IMG/VR virus record: IMGVR_UViG_3300010354_000172
Coordinates: 1-43,737 of that record
DNA: 43,737 bases
Origin: a virus
Reading direction: 5' to 3' (one strand)
Part shown: piece after piece, positions 28,901 through 38,000 of the stretch
How the letters are laid out: every line of letters begins with the position of its first letter
Numbering within the stretch: position 1 is the first letter of the stretch
The notes under the pieces: generated by a model
Told to the model about the DNA's origin: nothing
What the model saw: only the letters and a program-made list of their open reading frames with translations
Database searches by the model: none
Made by a program: the position numbers and the translations under genes

Positions 28901-31900
28901 ATAACCTTTTCCTTTATCATTTAATAAAATTTTATCAATAGCGCCAGATGCGCTTTGTGATGATGTTGTGTACTTTATCACTGAATTTGAGGTTGAATAT
29001 GAATCTGCCTCTGGGTAAGATTTTAAAGTATAATTAAATGTATTATTTGAAGATACTTTTATCTCATATTCACCATTATACTTACTTGATTCAATTAGAA
29101 TTTGATTATTGAAATCTACACTCTCATCTATTGATATTCGCTTGTTAATTTCCGGATTATCTGTAACATTTAATGGTAATAATCTATAATAAAGAACTTT
29201 AGGAGTTCCTTGATTAACCTTTACAGTGACTGAAGCATTGGTGGAAACTCCAATGATACCATTTCTTGTTACTTCAAATTCTGATGTTTTTTGTAAAGAT
29301 TGATATTCATTCAAATAATTTTTATCAGTATAAATTACAAATTTAAAAGCAGGATATCTAACACCACTTTGGATGTATGATAGTGAATTGTGAGATACAT
29401 CAAAAATAAGTGTAGAATTTTTATAAGCTTTTACTGGTGGATTCACTTGGTATAAAGTGCCAAATGAAGATGATTTAATGTCAACAACTTGGGGAATTTT
29501 TTGTAGAGACTCATACTTGATATTTGTAAGTTTTATTTTGTTTTTGTCTACAACGTGAACAAAATATTCCTTTTCGTTCTCAAGACCACCAGATGAAGAA
29601 TCTGAAATATGAATTACTTTTTGCCCAGAAACTAACCCATGATTTTGAATATAAATTGTATTATTTAAAATATCTACAGAACTAGAGGTAAAATTAAGAC
29701 CATTGACTATTAATTTTTTATGATTATTATCGTAACGTACAGAAATAGATGTTGTTGACGCTGGATTTACATCAATAAAAACTGAATCAAAATTAGACAA
29801 ATTATGAGTGCTAGCAGTTGCAACTGTTACTAAATTTTTAGTTACTGTTCCAGTAACTACATTTGGATAGTTTGTTCTAAAACTATGATTGACTCCTCTT
29901 CCAACTCCAGTAAAGTACAATAAACCACAATGACTTGTTGAAGCTGCAGCACCAACGAATTGACCAGTAGTTCCTAATCCAACTTTAACGCTAGATATTC
30001 CTATAAAATCTTCAGATAATTTAGCAACATAAAGAGATGAAAAACTTGATAGTGCAATTGAAGAACCACCACCAACGGTTGATATTCCGATTGAGTCTTC
30101 ACTATTTGAATAATTAGGATAATATGTTAATTCATCACCGGTGAGTAATCCATGATTAGGTATATAAATTGATCTGGTTGGAATAAAAACTTGAGTTTGT
30201 CCTGCGCCTGGATTAGAAATGTTAATTGTTATTCCAATTCCAGTGCTAGCATCACTTCCAATACCAATCGATTCTTCAGGATTAAAGTAATATTCTCTAT
30301 TAACTGATGGTGTTAAATTAGTTTGAACACCCGTTCTAATTGTAAATCTTCTAGAATTATTTTTTATTTTTGTTCCAGGTGGGAATCTATATGTATTAGC
30401 ATCCGTTCTTAAAACTTTTATTCTGGACGACTTGGAATCTATATTTAAAACTTTTACGTTTTCAACATTTGCTGCTTGGCTAGTGGCAGGTCCACCATCA
30501 TCTGGATTTTTAAATTCATTTGAACCAAACACTCTTGTAACCATTAAGATATCGCTTAGTGGTCCAATAACTCCATTACCATCAACGTCATGGTAAGCAG
30601 TTCCACCCATGGTATGGAGTCCAATAAAACTTCTTATCGAACTGCTAGTATTTCTAGTTGCATTATTTGGGAACTTAATGTTATGAATTAAATTATCACC
30701 GGAAAATCCAAAATAGTATCTAATTAAAACAGTCGTATCATTTACCGATACAATACCATCACCATCCACATCAAATGCATCATATTTGTCCCAACACCAA
30801 TTGTATATGTCAGCATCATTTTTTCTAATAGCATTAGACGGAAGTGCTTTAGATGTGATGGCTGTTCCTACTTGAGGTGAAAGTTGTCTAAATGGTTGCC
30901 CATAGTTAAAATCTCCATATAACGTTAAAATATCATTTTCTTTAATATTTGGAAACTGCAGAGAATCAATAGACCCTGACACATTAATAAAGGTTACAAT
31001 TCCTGTTGTAGATGCATAATCTAACTGTTTAGTGAGCGTTAATTCTGCAGTTGTTACTCCTACAGAATAAGAACCTTCAAATAAAGAAGAAGAAGAAGTT
31101 GAGAGGCCAGAAATATTGATAAAATCACTATCTTTTAGATTATGTGCTGAGGCAGAAATTGCAAGAATTTGTCGCTCAGATTCTGGATAAAATTCAACAT
31201 TACTAATTTCTAACGATTCAACACTAATTGTTCCTACTCCAACTCCAAGAATTCTTGATACTTTAGCCTTAGCATCAAATCCGTTCGTTGGGTCAGATTC
31301 AAAAATTACACGGTCATTTACCTTATAATTTTTTCCACCTGTAATTATTCCAATAGAGTCTACAGTTCCTTTTTCAACATACCTTACAATACTGTCTTGA
31401 TTTGTGTATTTGTACGATTCGTTAATATATTCATATGAACTATTCTTTTTAGTAATTCCATAAGGATAAACATTTCTTATCCAATTAGTTTTATTCAAAT
31501 CTATTTCATCTTGATTTGATTTAATTTTGAAATTAAAGTCGTTTGGTTTTGATTTGTAATTTTTTCCTATTAAGTATGGAAAAGATGGTTTTTTGAAGTT
31601 CTTAAATAAACCATCCGATGATGCAATCAAATCAAATGTTGCAAAATATGCATACACTCCATTTGGATAATCAGGAGTGACGCAGAACCTTCCATTATTT
31701 TCATCCAAATAAGATTCATCTGTTGAATCTGCCCAAGTAAAATCTTCAACAAAGAATTCCTCAGGGAACTCACTTAAAGGAGGTCTATTTGGTTTTAAGT
31801 CTAAACTATATCCAGATTTTAATTGAATAATTGATCCGCCATTTTTATTCGAATATCCAAATGGACCATAAATTGGGTTTCCATCATATGCCCATCCAAT

Positions 31901-34900
31901 TATCGGTGAGTGATTGACGCTATTTGTTTCAACATCATTGAATTTGGTAATATCAAATTTTCCATATACTGGATTTCCAAATTGGTCGATTGAGTTCAAT
32001 GAACTTCTTAAACTTCTAGGTGCGTACATGTACGCACATTGCAGTTCATATGATGAATTTAAAGATTTTGTAATAAAAGTATCATCATCACTTATATTTG
32101 AAAAATTCTTTTTATATTGATTAATTCTCCACGATTGTAGATTAACTTTAAACTGTGCTCCAGTTCCTGGGGTTTCTACACTTATTATCGTTGTTTGTTG
32201 CTTATAACCAAATCCACCATTATTAATTCTTACTGCGATTATTTTTCCATCAGAAATAACTGGAATTAAATTAGCACCTTCACCATCACCCATAACTACT
32301 AGTTTTGGTGGTGCATTATACTGTTTTCCTCCAGATAAGACAACTACTTCTACAATTTCTCCATTTTGAACTATTGCTGAAAGTTCGGATGAAGTTCCGG
32401 AGAGTAATGTTACTTCTGGACTTCTATCGAAATTAATAATGTTAGATACGCCATATCCTACACCATTATCTTTTAAATTAACTGTTATAATTGAACCTCT
32501 AACTACTGGTTCTACTTGTGCTTTATATGTATTATTTGCAATTGATGATAATCCAACTTTTCCTATGATTTCTACTGTAATATCTGGATAGTTAAACGAA
32601 TGCGTTCCGGCTCCAGAAGTTTTTAGTTCAACATATTGCCCAGTCTTTAAGTAAAAATCTTTATTGGTAATTCCGACACCAACTAAAGACAACTTAAAAT
32701 TATTTTTATCAACTTTTGTTACATAATACTCATCCGAAGTGTTAATTCCAGAAATAGGAGTTTGATCAAATGAATATTTGACAATCTCACCAGTTTCAAA
32801 TCCATGATTTTCGATTGATATAGTATCAATGGCAGTATTAATTCCAATAGGTGAACAAACAACTTTCTTGTTAGTATATCCCTCACCTGGATTTACTATT
32901 TGAATATTGTTAAGTATTGCTTTTCCATTTAGAGAGCAAATTGCATGTCTTCCACTACCATAATCTTCCAAAGATACAGTATTAATTCCAACTGCAGAAT
33001 CTTCAAAAGATTTATGTAGTGTTACGGTATAATCATCAACCACAGAAACATAATAGATTGAATTAGTGTTTATTCCTGATATTGCGGTGTTTCCAAAAGT
33101 TTTGTAAGAAACTCTTTCCGAATTTCTAAATTTATGTTGGGTGGAAAATCCAATTGTCGATACTTCTGAACCTAGTCCAACATTATCAGAACTATCTGCA
33201 TTGAAAAGAACCTCATGAGGTATAACTCTCAATTTAGCTTCGGCTACTGCCCCTCTTCCATTTCCACCACTAATCTTTACTGTGGGAACTTCAAGGTAAT
33301 CAAATCCAGGATTTGTAATAAGAATATCTTGAAAAGATCCAGTGACACCACAAAATCCCGTTGCGCCAGAACCAACAGGGTCTGAGATATTTAAAATTGG
33401 TGGATTAATCACATCATAATTTTTTCCACCAGAAACTACATCAATAGAATTAATTGAACCATAATAAACTCTATCGTCAGACTTATAATTAAGTAATTCA
33501 ACACCATTCACTAAAATGCCAGTAAATCCAGATTGTGTTTCATAAATCTTATTATCATCGACTGGATTTGCAATTTCTCGCAATAATTTTTGTGGTTGAA
33601 TTATCTTTGAATTAAATTCATACCTCTCAAGACAATTATTTGTGATTAAAATTTGCCCAAAAGACTCACCTACGCGGACATAAATTTCTTTATAAAGATT
33701 TGGTCTACTTTTTGCAAATTTTACAGTATTTTCATCAACTCTCCTTATAAAATAAAGGCCTTCAGAAAAAAGAGAACTAAGTACATTTCCATTTTCATCT
33801 TTTTCTGGAGTGTAATAGACTGCATCTCCATTGAAAAAATTATGATCAAATTTGTCAGTTATTTTAAAAGTTTCATCTCCACCAGAAAATCTTCCAGAAA
33901 AAATTATTTTTTGATTTCTTGGATTTATTCTTAAATTTGAAAATGATGGTAAAGAAGAAGAAGCAACTAAAACTCTATCTTCATCTATATAAGTGTTTTG
34001 TACACTGGACGAGTACTTATTCAGGTACGGATAGAAAGATGAGTTTACTTTTGTGATTATTCTTCTTACTTTTTGAACTTTATCTGGACTTGAAATACTT
34101 GGTCCTTTAATCGTAAGAGTTTTACTGTTGTAAACTGCTGTTACATCAAACTCCCCACTTATAGAGTTTCCATCAAATAATATTAAAGATAATTTATCTC
34201 CTGCTAATAAAATATTTTCATCTTTAGTTGTTAATCTAAAAATATTATTTTCTGGGTCAATTAAAACTAAAGATTCTATCTCATAAGACTGTGATGTATT
34301 AAAAATCCAATTATTTTGTTTAGGATTATTACCAACTTTTCCAGAGGAAATAATTTTTATTCTAGAACCTCTTTTCTGCCCGTATGTTCTGTCTGGTATT
34401 TTTAATTCATTTAAGACGGATCTAATTTTTACTCTTATACCATCAGTAGTCCCAGCACCAGCAGCATATGCAAAAGTATTTTGGTCTATTTCAGTCTTGT
34501 CTAAAATTGGTTTTTCAATACCAATTACATCTAAAAATTGATTATATGTTCTACTTGAATATGTAACTATGCCTATGGTGGAATCATTATATGCAAATGT
34601 TAATGTTCCCGAATTGGGAAATCCAATTGTTGAATCGACATCTAAAAATGTTTGACCAATTCCAACGTTGCCAATTACTTTTGTTTTGGCATGTGATGAA
34701 AAATTATCATAAAGTAGTTCGGTATTTGTTCCTTCTTTTTTGATAGTAGAACCGTCAACACTGATTTTATAATATCTGTCTGTTAATAGACCTACAGATA
34801 CACTTTCGACGTTAGAAACTGGCGCATATGCCTTAGGAATATTTTCAAAAACATCTTGATATAGTGTTTTATTGACCAAATCAAATGGATTTCCAGAAAC

Positions 34901-35629
34901 TGATTCTACAATTAAATCTTTTGTCTTTCTGAAATTTGCATTTGATGGTGAAATTATATAATCTTTTGGCTTAATAATGTCAACAGTCTCACCATAGAGA
35001 GCCTTGAACAGAATCTTAAATGATACGTCTGTTCCTCTGGTAGAATAAAAATCTTTAGAATGTTGTATAAATTGCTGCTCATTTAAAGGAGAAGTTAACT
35101 CTCTATTTTGGAATCCAGGTAGAATTTGCGATTTTATCTTATTTAAAAACTGCTGTAAAAATAAAACGCTAAGATTTTCTACCTTTGAACCATTGGTATG
35201 AGAATCTGCAAGAGATGTTGAAAAAACTAAATCTTCTGGATTTTCAGAATTTCTAAACGAAGTTATTCCACTGAAACCTCTAGTGCAGTTTACAAACGAA
35301 ACACTTGTTTTGGATTGATATGTAATAATTTCATCATTGATTTTTATCAAACCATAATTTTCTGGAAATCCACTTGTATTGGCAACTTGTACAGTTGTGG
35401 AATCAATTTCCAAGTCTGAAGAAAGAGTCGTTGAATCAATCGTGTTACCACAGTTAGATAATTTAATATAAGAATCTATATTCTGAATTAAATCAAGAGG
35501 AGCACCTTGAAACTCTTGACCCAGATAGTAACTTTTTAAAAATTCACCAATAAGAGGAAAGTCCTCTTGTACGTAAAGAGGTAATTGATTGGTAACAACC
35601 TTGTTGAATTGAACTCTTTTCTTCGTCAT
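22922..35629 (-). CDS. Giant gp7-like baseplate wedge protein, 4235 aa
   Basis: A 12.7-kb gene directly after gp6 (4-nt gap), in the position of T4 gene 7. Residues about 188-218 (FIQHSKDFYSTRGTDVSFKILFKALYGETVDI) match the FYSTKGIEASYKFLFKVLYNEEVEI region near the T4 gp7 C-terminus, so the N-terminal 220 residues look like the gp7 core. The rest is a chain of accessory modules: a DSTTVQV...EIITY module near residue 75, GxGYT-type repeats, a YHYH domain near 1240-1300 (GWAYDGNPIYGPFGYS), a dockerin-like EF-hand pair near 1610-1710 and a FINDVLQVPGVSYTF module near 3730. T4 gp7 is 1032 residues. It is probably a baseplate component and could present adhesive or fibre-attachment domains. No frame break is apparent. 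Confidence 0.8.
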   Translation of the reverse strand: MTKKRVQFNKVVTNQLPLYVQEDFPLIGEFLKSYYLGQEFQGAPLDLIQNIDSYIKLSNCGNTIDSTTLSSDLEIDSTTVQVANTSGFPENYGLIKINDEIITYQSKTSVSFVNCTRGFSGITSFRNSENPEDLVFSTSLADSHTNGSKVENLSVLFLQQFLNKIKSQILPGFQNRELTSPLNEQQFIQHSKDFYSTRGTDVSFKILFKALYGETVDIIKPKDYIISPSNANFRKTKDLIVESVSGNPFDLVNKTLYQDVFENIPKAYAPVSNVESVSVGLLTDRYYKISVDGSTIKKEGTNTELLYDNFSSHAKTKVIGNVGIGQTFLDVDSTIGFPNSGTLTFAYNDSTIGIVTYSSRTYNQFLDVIGIEKPILDKTEIDQNTFAYAAGAGTTDGIRVKIRSVLNELKIPDRTYGQKRGSRIKIISSGKVGNNPKQNNWIFNTSQSYEIESLVLIDPENNIFRLTTKDENILLAGDKLSLILFDGNSISGEFDVTAVYNSKTLTIKGPSISSPDKVQKVRRIITKVNSSFYPYLNKYSSSVQNTYIDEDRVLVASSSLPSFSNLRINPRNQKIIFSGRFSGGDETFKITDKFDHNFFNGDAVYYTPEKDENGNVLSSLFSEGLYFIRRVDENTVKFAKSRPNLYKEIYVRVGESFGQILITNNCLERYEFNSKIIQPQKLLREIANPVDDNKIYETQSGFTGILVNGVELLNYKSDDRVYYGSINSIDVVSGGKNYDVINPPILNISDPVGSGATGFCGVTGSFQDILITNPGFDYLEVPTVKISGGNGRGAVAEAKLRVIPHEVLFNADSSDNVGLGSEVSTIGFSTQHKFRNSERVSYKTFGNTAISGINTNSIYYVSVVDDYTVTLHKSFEDSAVGINTVSLEDYGSGRHAICSLNGKAILNNIQIVNPGEGYTNKKVVCSPIGINTAIDTISIENHGFETGEIVKYSFDQTPISGINTSDEYYVTKVDKNNFKLSLVGVGITNKDFYLKTGQYVELKTSGAGTHSFNYPDITVEIIGKVGLSSIANNTYKAQVEPVVRGSIITVNLKDNGVGYGVSNIINFDRSPEVTLLSGTSSELSAIVQNGEIVEVVVLSGGKQYNAPPKLVVMGDGEGANLIPVISDGKIIAVRINNGGFGYKQQTTIISVETPGTGAQFKVNLQSWRINQYKKNFSNISDDDTFITKSLNSSYELQCAYMYAPRSLRSSLNSIDQFGNPVYGKFDITKFNDVETNSVNHSPIIGWAYDGNPIYGPFGYSNKNGGSIIQLKSGYSLDLKPNRPPLSEFPEEFFVEDFTWADSTDESYLDENNGRFCVTPDYPNGVYAYFATFDLIASSDGLFKNFKKPSFPYLIGKNYKSKPNDFNFKIKSNQDEIDLNKTNWIRNVYPYGITKKNSSYEYINESYKYTNQDSIVRYVEKGTVDSIGIITGGKNYKVNDRVIFESDPTNGFDAKAKVSRILGVGVGTISVESLEISNVEFYPESERQILAISASAHNLKDSDFINISGLSTSSSSLFEGSYSVGVTTAELTLTKQLDYASTTGIVTFINVSGSIDSLQFPNIKENDILTLYGDFNYGQPFRQLSPQVGTAITSKALPSNAIRKNDADIYNWCWDKYDAFDVDGDGIVSVNDTTVLIRYYFGFSGDNLIHNIKFPNNATRNTSSSIRSFIGLHTMGGTAYHDVDGNGVIGPLSDILMVTRVFGSNEFKNPDDGGPATSQAANVENVKVLNIDSKSSRIKVLRTDANTYRFPPGTKIKNNSRRFTIRTGVQTNLTPSVNREYYFNPEESIGIGSDASTGIGITINISNPGAGQTQVFIPTRSIYIPNHGLLTGDELTYYPNYSNSEDSIGISTVGGGSSIALSSFSSLYVAKLSEDFIGISSVKVGLGTTGQFVGAAASTSHCGLLYFTGVGRGVNHSFRTNYPNVVTGTVTKNLVTVATASTHNLSNFDSVFIDVNPASTTSISVRYDNNHKKLIVNGLNFTSSSVDILNNTIYIQNHGLVSGQKVIHISDSSSGGLENEKEYFVHVVDKNKIKLTNIKYESLQKIPQVVDIKSSSFGTLYQVNPPVKAYKNSTLIFDVSHNSLSYIQSGVRYPAFKFVIYTDKNYLNEYQSLQKTSEFEVTRNGIIGVSTNASVTVKVNQGTPKVLYYRLLPLNVTDNPEINKRISIDESVDFNNQILIESSKYNGEYEIKVSSNNTFNYTLKSYPEADSYSTSNSVIKYTTSSQSASGAIDKILLNDKGKGYTKVPSIVRIASSNGTEAILEAYSNSIGRIKRTSIENIGFDYSSDLTLRPSVKIPQVLQIELLNGLNFVGLTSFGQPYPIPPKLVVIDSITNKIVPDIDIRFASSDWTKTPEKLEEQYSKPVIEIVKNTFSISNQVPKIIPVQNSNGIKVSNLSYNSSTGEVTATLKNSYSEAESFPISVNDRILVEGVSVGVGSTGTGYNSSNYDYQLFKVTKVFKNTGGIGIVTYSLSEYLNPGEYPGNFDSGNSSATIVPERFFPTFKPELKAQEFRKLDVVSDGVASGTVFEFDAKNKYLIVESSDEFHVGNLIRSNATGATGRIKNIFSFDSSYKTDYYSVVDNGWEYATGFLNDSSQRLHDNEYYQNFSYAIKSKVYYDKWNDIVSTLTHTAGFKKFSDLQVESTHTQSLVPEITPIVTAYISIDSEYDLNCVSDIDLAFENYLTNSEVAFSDEINFYSSILKDYDENISNRVLRIDDISSEFNSAGRQTPYNIVDGTSILESRATRYIAYVRDRLFTGERQVSIVNVLSDPARLITVLNQYGRVESQLDLGSFDYEIVENIGYLRFYPTKFRFNNYNVTFVSYDIEQILTDSETASGVLNLGISTGSTGSLVSIASSNVFVNSGVTETILRLSGINTTTSGTRSAKILTVIESNESQSVSEFNEINLIHDGTDVHVIDFGQLSLHTLSDPFSASGLGTFYPYLSGSDIVVDYKLSASSGVTTAKVSSVVVAISSESYTAENTGVGATNYLSNGIITAQDKSLPSSLPSTEQTIVSIPIDYEAAYCIVQISDIDNNKYQLSEVVVLWDSSNAYISEYGVVNTSGTDLGTINARIVGSNVELTFTRASTYNAKIKSLVHGIGIDVINIGSNIDLATASIKSNTSFYRGTEVDVKRDFNLSYKGYSIFKRVFDGSSSSVVDLENNTVFIPNHFFVSGEEVSYYPKTGIGTNNIGIAVTSVIGIGTTSKLPSSVFIIKVDESKIKFAASPENALKDIPVPINLTSVGIGTSHSIVSKKQNQKVLISLDNLVQSPIVATSVTSSLAAEAPITQDLIYFTGITSFFSGNLIKVDNEIMKIIGVGIGSTNAIQVARAEMGTVLAGHDTGAKITRISGNYNIVENIITFADPPPGRNPIGSITDPVPFRDWEGITTSSSFSGRVFMHSGAKNGTEEAYAKNYIFDDISQNFTASRNTYTLKSGGSDVVGIATNNAFILINNIVQGKGLNYDYTLSEVSGITSITFTGTPSAQSYDPNALSLPTGGIIVSVGSTMGFGYQPLVSAGGTAVVSIAGTISSVSIGNSGSGYRVGVQTVRVAVASSTVGTPNLQFIGTAVVSNGHIVSIAVTNPGSGFSQNNPPYVIIDAPLPYSNIPLIYSQSSLGGGGTQAKVDITVGQGSSVIAFSLVDLGYGYGVNHTLTIPSGGLTGIPTTSSANFREFQLEVQEVQTDLFSAWSIGELEVLDNFSSLFDGVRKAFPITRSGVPVSIQSKYGSLVKVEDVVVIFINDVLQVPGVSYTFKGGSTITFKEAPRKDDNLKFFFYKGTSGIDILPKEVTNVVQPGDTLTLNYRDSLNQKSFLQQDKRVITDINSSSSVDTNVYYGPGLIEDSEVLRAVTLCKQTEDLIIENKVITKDRESYEPSVFPTTNIITSLGIGSTTIYVENVRPFFFPQNEGENLEHQNKITIVSQQTKVAAAATAVVSAAGTITSIVISDGGVGYTTCQVVIDYPVGIGTTRATANPVISSDGIITNIQVVSPGVGYTNTNPPAVLISPPTTTQEIIGVSTYSGDSGIIVGVAFTNGFDVGIGTSVVSMDKMILDFHIPSNSHLRSSTITGVAVTVSGISTGDFFVINKSNFGISSGKERFSYGNDDSVIGISTNFVDGLYQVYESNILQTEVTGVGLTYVNRVTVRVSGAGQTNFSSTLDTFDLTTITFDKKSAIDLANENILVYTVLSYYGDFSWGKVNTSPRVGINTFTSYAKYGLVGINTSDYILRTNRLKFDNYTG

Positions 35630-35633
35630 TTTT

Positions 35634-37568
35634 TTATCTTACGATATTTCCGATGTTGTAACTTGAACTAACTTTATAATTTGAACCTGATGGATCCAAT
35701 CCAGAACTGATTTCATCAATAATAACTTCAATTTCACTCCTATCTAATTGTAAATACAAATCTTGAAGGCCAATAACATCATTTGATGATGGAATTCCTG
35801 AAATTTCTAAAATTTGTTGATCATTTTTAAGTTTTCCAGATGTTATATTGATAGGATTAAGTGTAATTCTTCCTCTCATATAATCAATTCTTCCAATATT
35901 TTTTCTACGAATAATTGGCGATGATGCTTGAGTAGAAGGTAATGAGAATAAAGAAATTATTCCCGTTTTTCTATCAGGATTTGGAACGTCAAACAAATAA
36001 ACTTCATCGGAGATATCAATAACTCTGAAAGCACTTGATTTAATATTGTATCCGTTCATATCTGAGATGTGAAATTCATTACCAAAATCAATTGCATATT
36101 CTGCAAATGTACCAACTTCAAGTCTCAAGTCTCTTCTCATTTGAATTGTTGTAATATTTGAAGTTATTGACTCGTGACTTTGATCAATGAGTTTCAAAAA
36201 CTTACTGTATTTGAAACGAGCACCATACTTATTTAACTCACTTGATTCGCGGTACTTTGTAATCGATGCATCAACTAAAGATGATACAAATGATGTATTT
36301 GGAGCTAGATTTGAGTTATAGTAAACTTTACTATTAGTTTCAATGTACAAATATTTTAGATCTAGAATTTCTGGTACAATTCCAGCAACTGCATATTTCT
36401 TTAAGTCTCTTTTAATATTCTCCTTAATTGAATTAGGGACAAAATCACCTGTTCTAGGTTTGATTGTGATAAAAACTTTTCCATATTGTGGAGGAATGAG
36501 TTCTTCTCCACCAAATACAGTAACAGATTCTGCTTCTGGATAAATTTTATTTGGTATTAAGACTTCATAATCCGATGCAGTCAATGCTCTGTTCTGTGTT
36601 CTATACTTTTGAGGAGCATACTTTCGAATTGACTCTACACCTTCAATTTGCTCCCCTCCAGTAGAGGAATTCTGAACATTTAAAAGTGAAATTCCAGATG
36701 TTACTGAATATTCAATTGAATTTCTGTTGTAAATTAATTTTCCACTGAATGTAAGATTGCGAATACCATTTGCGGAATCGCCAGAAGTTACGATATAGGA
36801 AACTTCAATGACATTTCCATCTTCTAATGCTTTCCCAAAAACTCCATCTCCAAAAACAAGTTCATATTGCTCATCTTCTACTTCTTGAACAAAATATACA
36901 GTTGAATTTTCATTGATAACTGAACTGTTTAATTCATCAAATAGGTTTTCTTGGCGTTTGTATCTAACACCAACTGTTGATGTTGAATTTTCTTTGACGG
37001 TAACCTTTAGAGTATCTAAATCAATTCCAGAATTCTCTAAAATAAACCTTTGAGTCTTATTGAATTCAGAAAATGTGAATCTTCTATCAACAAGTGTTCC
37101 CTCATAGACTTCAACTGAATTAAATTCAGCAAGATTATCAACAATTGTGACTGTAATGTCTTCAGTAATGCAAAAAACATAGGATTGGTCACCAAATTGA
37201 TTACCAGATGCTGCTACTGGACCCTTCTTTAAGATAAGAGATGATGGTGTTGGTGAAATATTATCCGTCTCTACGAAAAAACTAACATTTGTTCTTGATG
37301 ATTTTTTAGAACGAGGTGTATATCCAATATTACGAGCAAGTGCAACCACATTCTCTCTTAGGGTTGCACTATCAATGAATACCTCATTCGACACCATATT
37401 TGCATTATATGATGTGATGTATGTATTGTATGCTAAAACATCAAGAATTGTTGACAGATTAGAACCTTCGAAGTCATAATCTGTAAAATTAGGATTTGCT
37501 CTTAAATAGTCTTTAAGGGTTTGTTTTATCTGGTCAAAATCAAGACCAGTAAAGTTTTGTAGTGGCAT
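35634..37568 (-). CDS. gp6: Baseplate wedge protein gp6, 644 aa
   Basis: Corresponds to T4 gp6 (660 residues), the wedge protein that forms the baseplate ring and belongs to the baseplate J family. The N-terminus FTGLDFDQIKQTLKDYLRANPNFTDYDFEGSNLSTILDVLAYNTYITSYNANMVSNEVFIDSATLRENVVALARNIGY is strongly conserved in T4-like phages. RKYAPQKYRTQNRALTASDYEVLIPNKIYPEAESVTVFGGEE in the middle is the baseplate J-type core. It is 8 nt downstream of gp25 and 4 nt upstream of the gp7-like gene, matching the usual 25-6-7-8 order. Confidence 0.94.
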   Translation of the reverse strand: MPLQNFTGLDFDQIKQTLKDYLRANPNFTDYDFEGSNLSTILDVLAYNTYITSYNANMVSNEVFIDSATLRENVVALARNIGYTPRSKKSSRTNVSFFVETDNISPTPSSLILKKGPVAASGNQFGDQSYVFCITEDITVTIVDNLAEFNSVEVYEGTLVDRRFTFSEFNKTQRFILENSGIDLDTLKVTVKENSTSTVGVRYKRQENLFDELNSSVINENSTVYFVQEVEDEQYELVFGDGVFGKALEDGNVIEVSYIVTSGDSANGIRNLTFSGKLIYNRNSIEYSVTSGISLLNVQNSSTGGEQIEGVESIRKYAPQKYRTQNRALTASDYEVLIPNKIYPEAESVTVFGGEELIPPQYGKVFITIKPRTGDFVPNSIKENIKRDLKKYAVAGIVPEILDLKYLYIETNSKVYYNSNLAPNTSFVSSLVDASITKYRESSELNKYGARFKYSKFLKLIDQSHESITSNITTIQMRRDLRLEVGTFAEYAIDFGNEFHISDMNGYNIKSSAFRVIDISDEVYLFDVPNPDRKTGIISLFSLPSTQASSPIIRRKNIGRIDYMRGRITLNPINITSGKLKNDQQILEISGIPSSNDVIGLQDLYLQLDRSEIEVIIDEISSGLDPSGSNYKVSSSYNIGNIVR

Positions 37569-37576
37569 CTATCTGG

Positions 37577-37978
37577 TTACCTAGTTGGCAATAATACAAA
37601 TTCTAATTGTTGAGGAGAAACATCAATACCAATAATTTTATATACAATTACAACTGAAAAACCTTGATTATCATAGTCTGGATTGACAGAAACTTCTATT
37701 AAAGAGACACGAGGTTCATAGTTACGAATAGAAGTTTCAATTTCATCTTGAATTTCGGATGCTGTTAAATCATCGATGTTTTCGAATAATAATTGAGAAA
37801 CACCTGAACCGAAGTTTGGATTAAAAAACTTCTCTCCAGGTGCTGTAAGTACGATATTTCGAATGGATCTTGCAATTGCAGACTCATTTTTTAATGCAAT
37901 CAAGTCATCATTCAAAGGATTAGCTTTAAATGTCATACTAATGTCTTTAAAACTCTTGCTAACCCTCTGTAAAGGCAT
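37577..37978 (-). CDS. gp25: Baseplate wedge protein gp25, 133 aa
   Basis: T4-type gp25, the small wedge protein that nucleates the sheath and is related to type VI secretion TssE. The diagnostic pattern is present: ALKNESAIARSIRNIVLTAPGEKFFNPNFGSGVSQLLFENID, then the EPR motif in RNYEPRVSLIEV. T4 gp25 is 132 residues, so the length is normal. It starts the gp25-gp6-gp7 transcript; a late-type promoter CATAAATA is 23 nt upstream at 38001-38008. Confidence 0.96.
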   Translation of the reverse strand: MPLQRVSKSFKDISMTFKANPLNDDLIALKNESAIARSIRNIVLTAPGEKFFNPNFGSGVSQLLFENIDDLTASEIQDEIETSIRNYEPRVSLIEVSVNPDYDNQGFSVVIVYKIIGIDVSPQQLEFVLLPTR

Positions 37979-38000
37979 TGAAAACTATAAATTCTATCTT

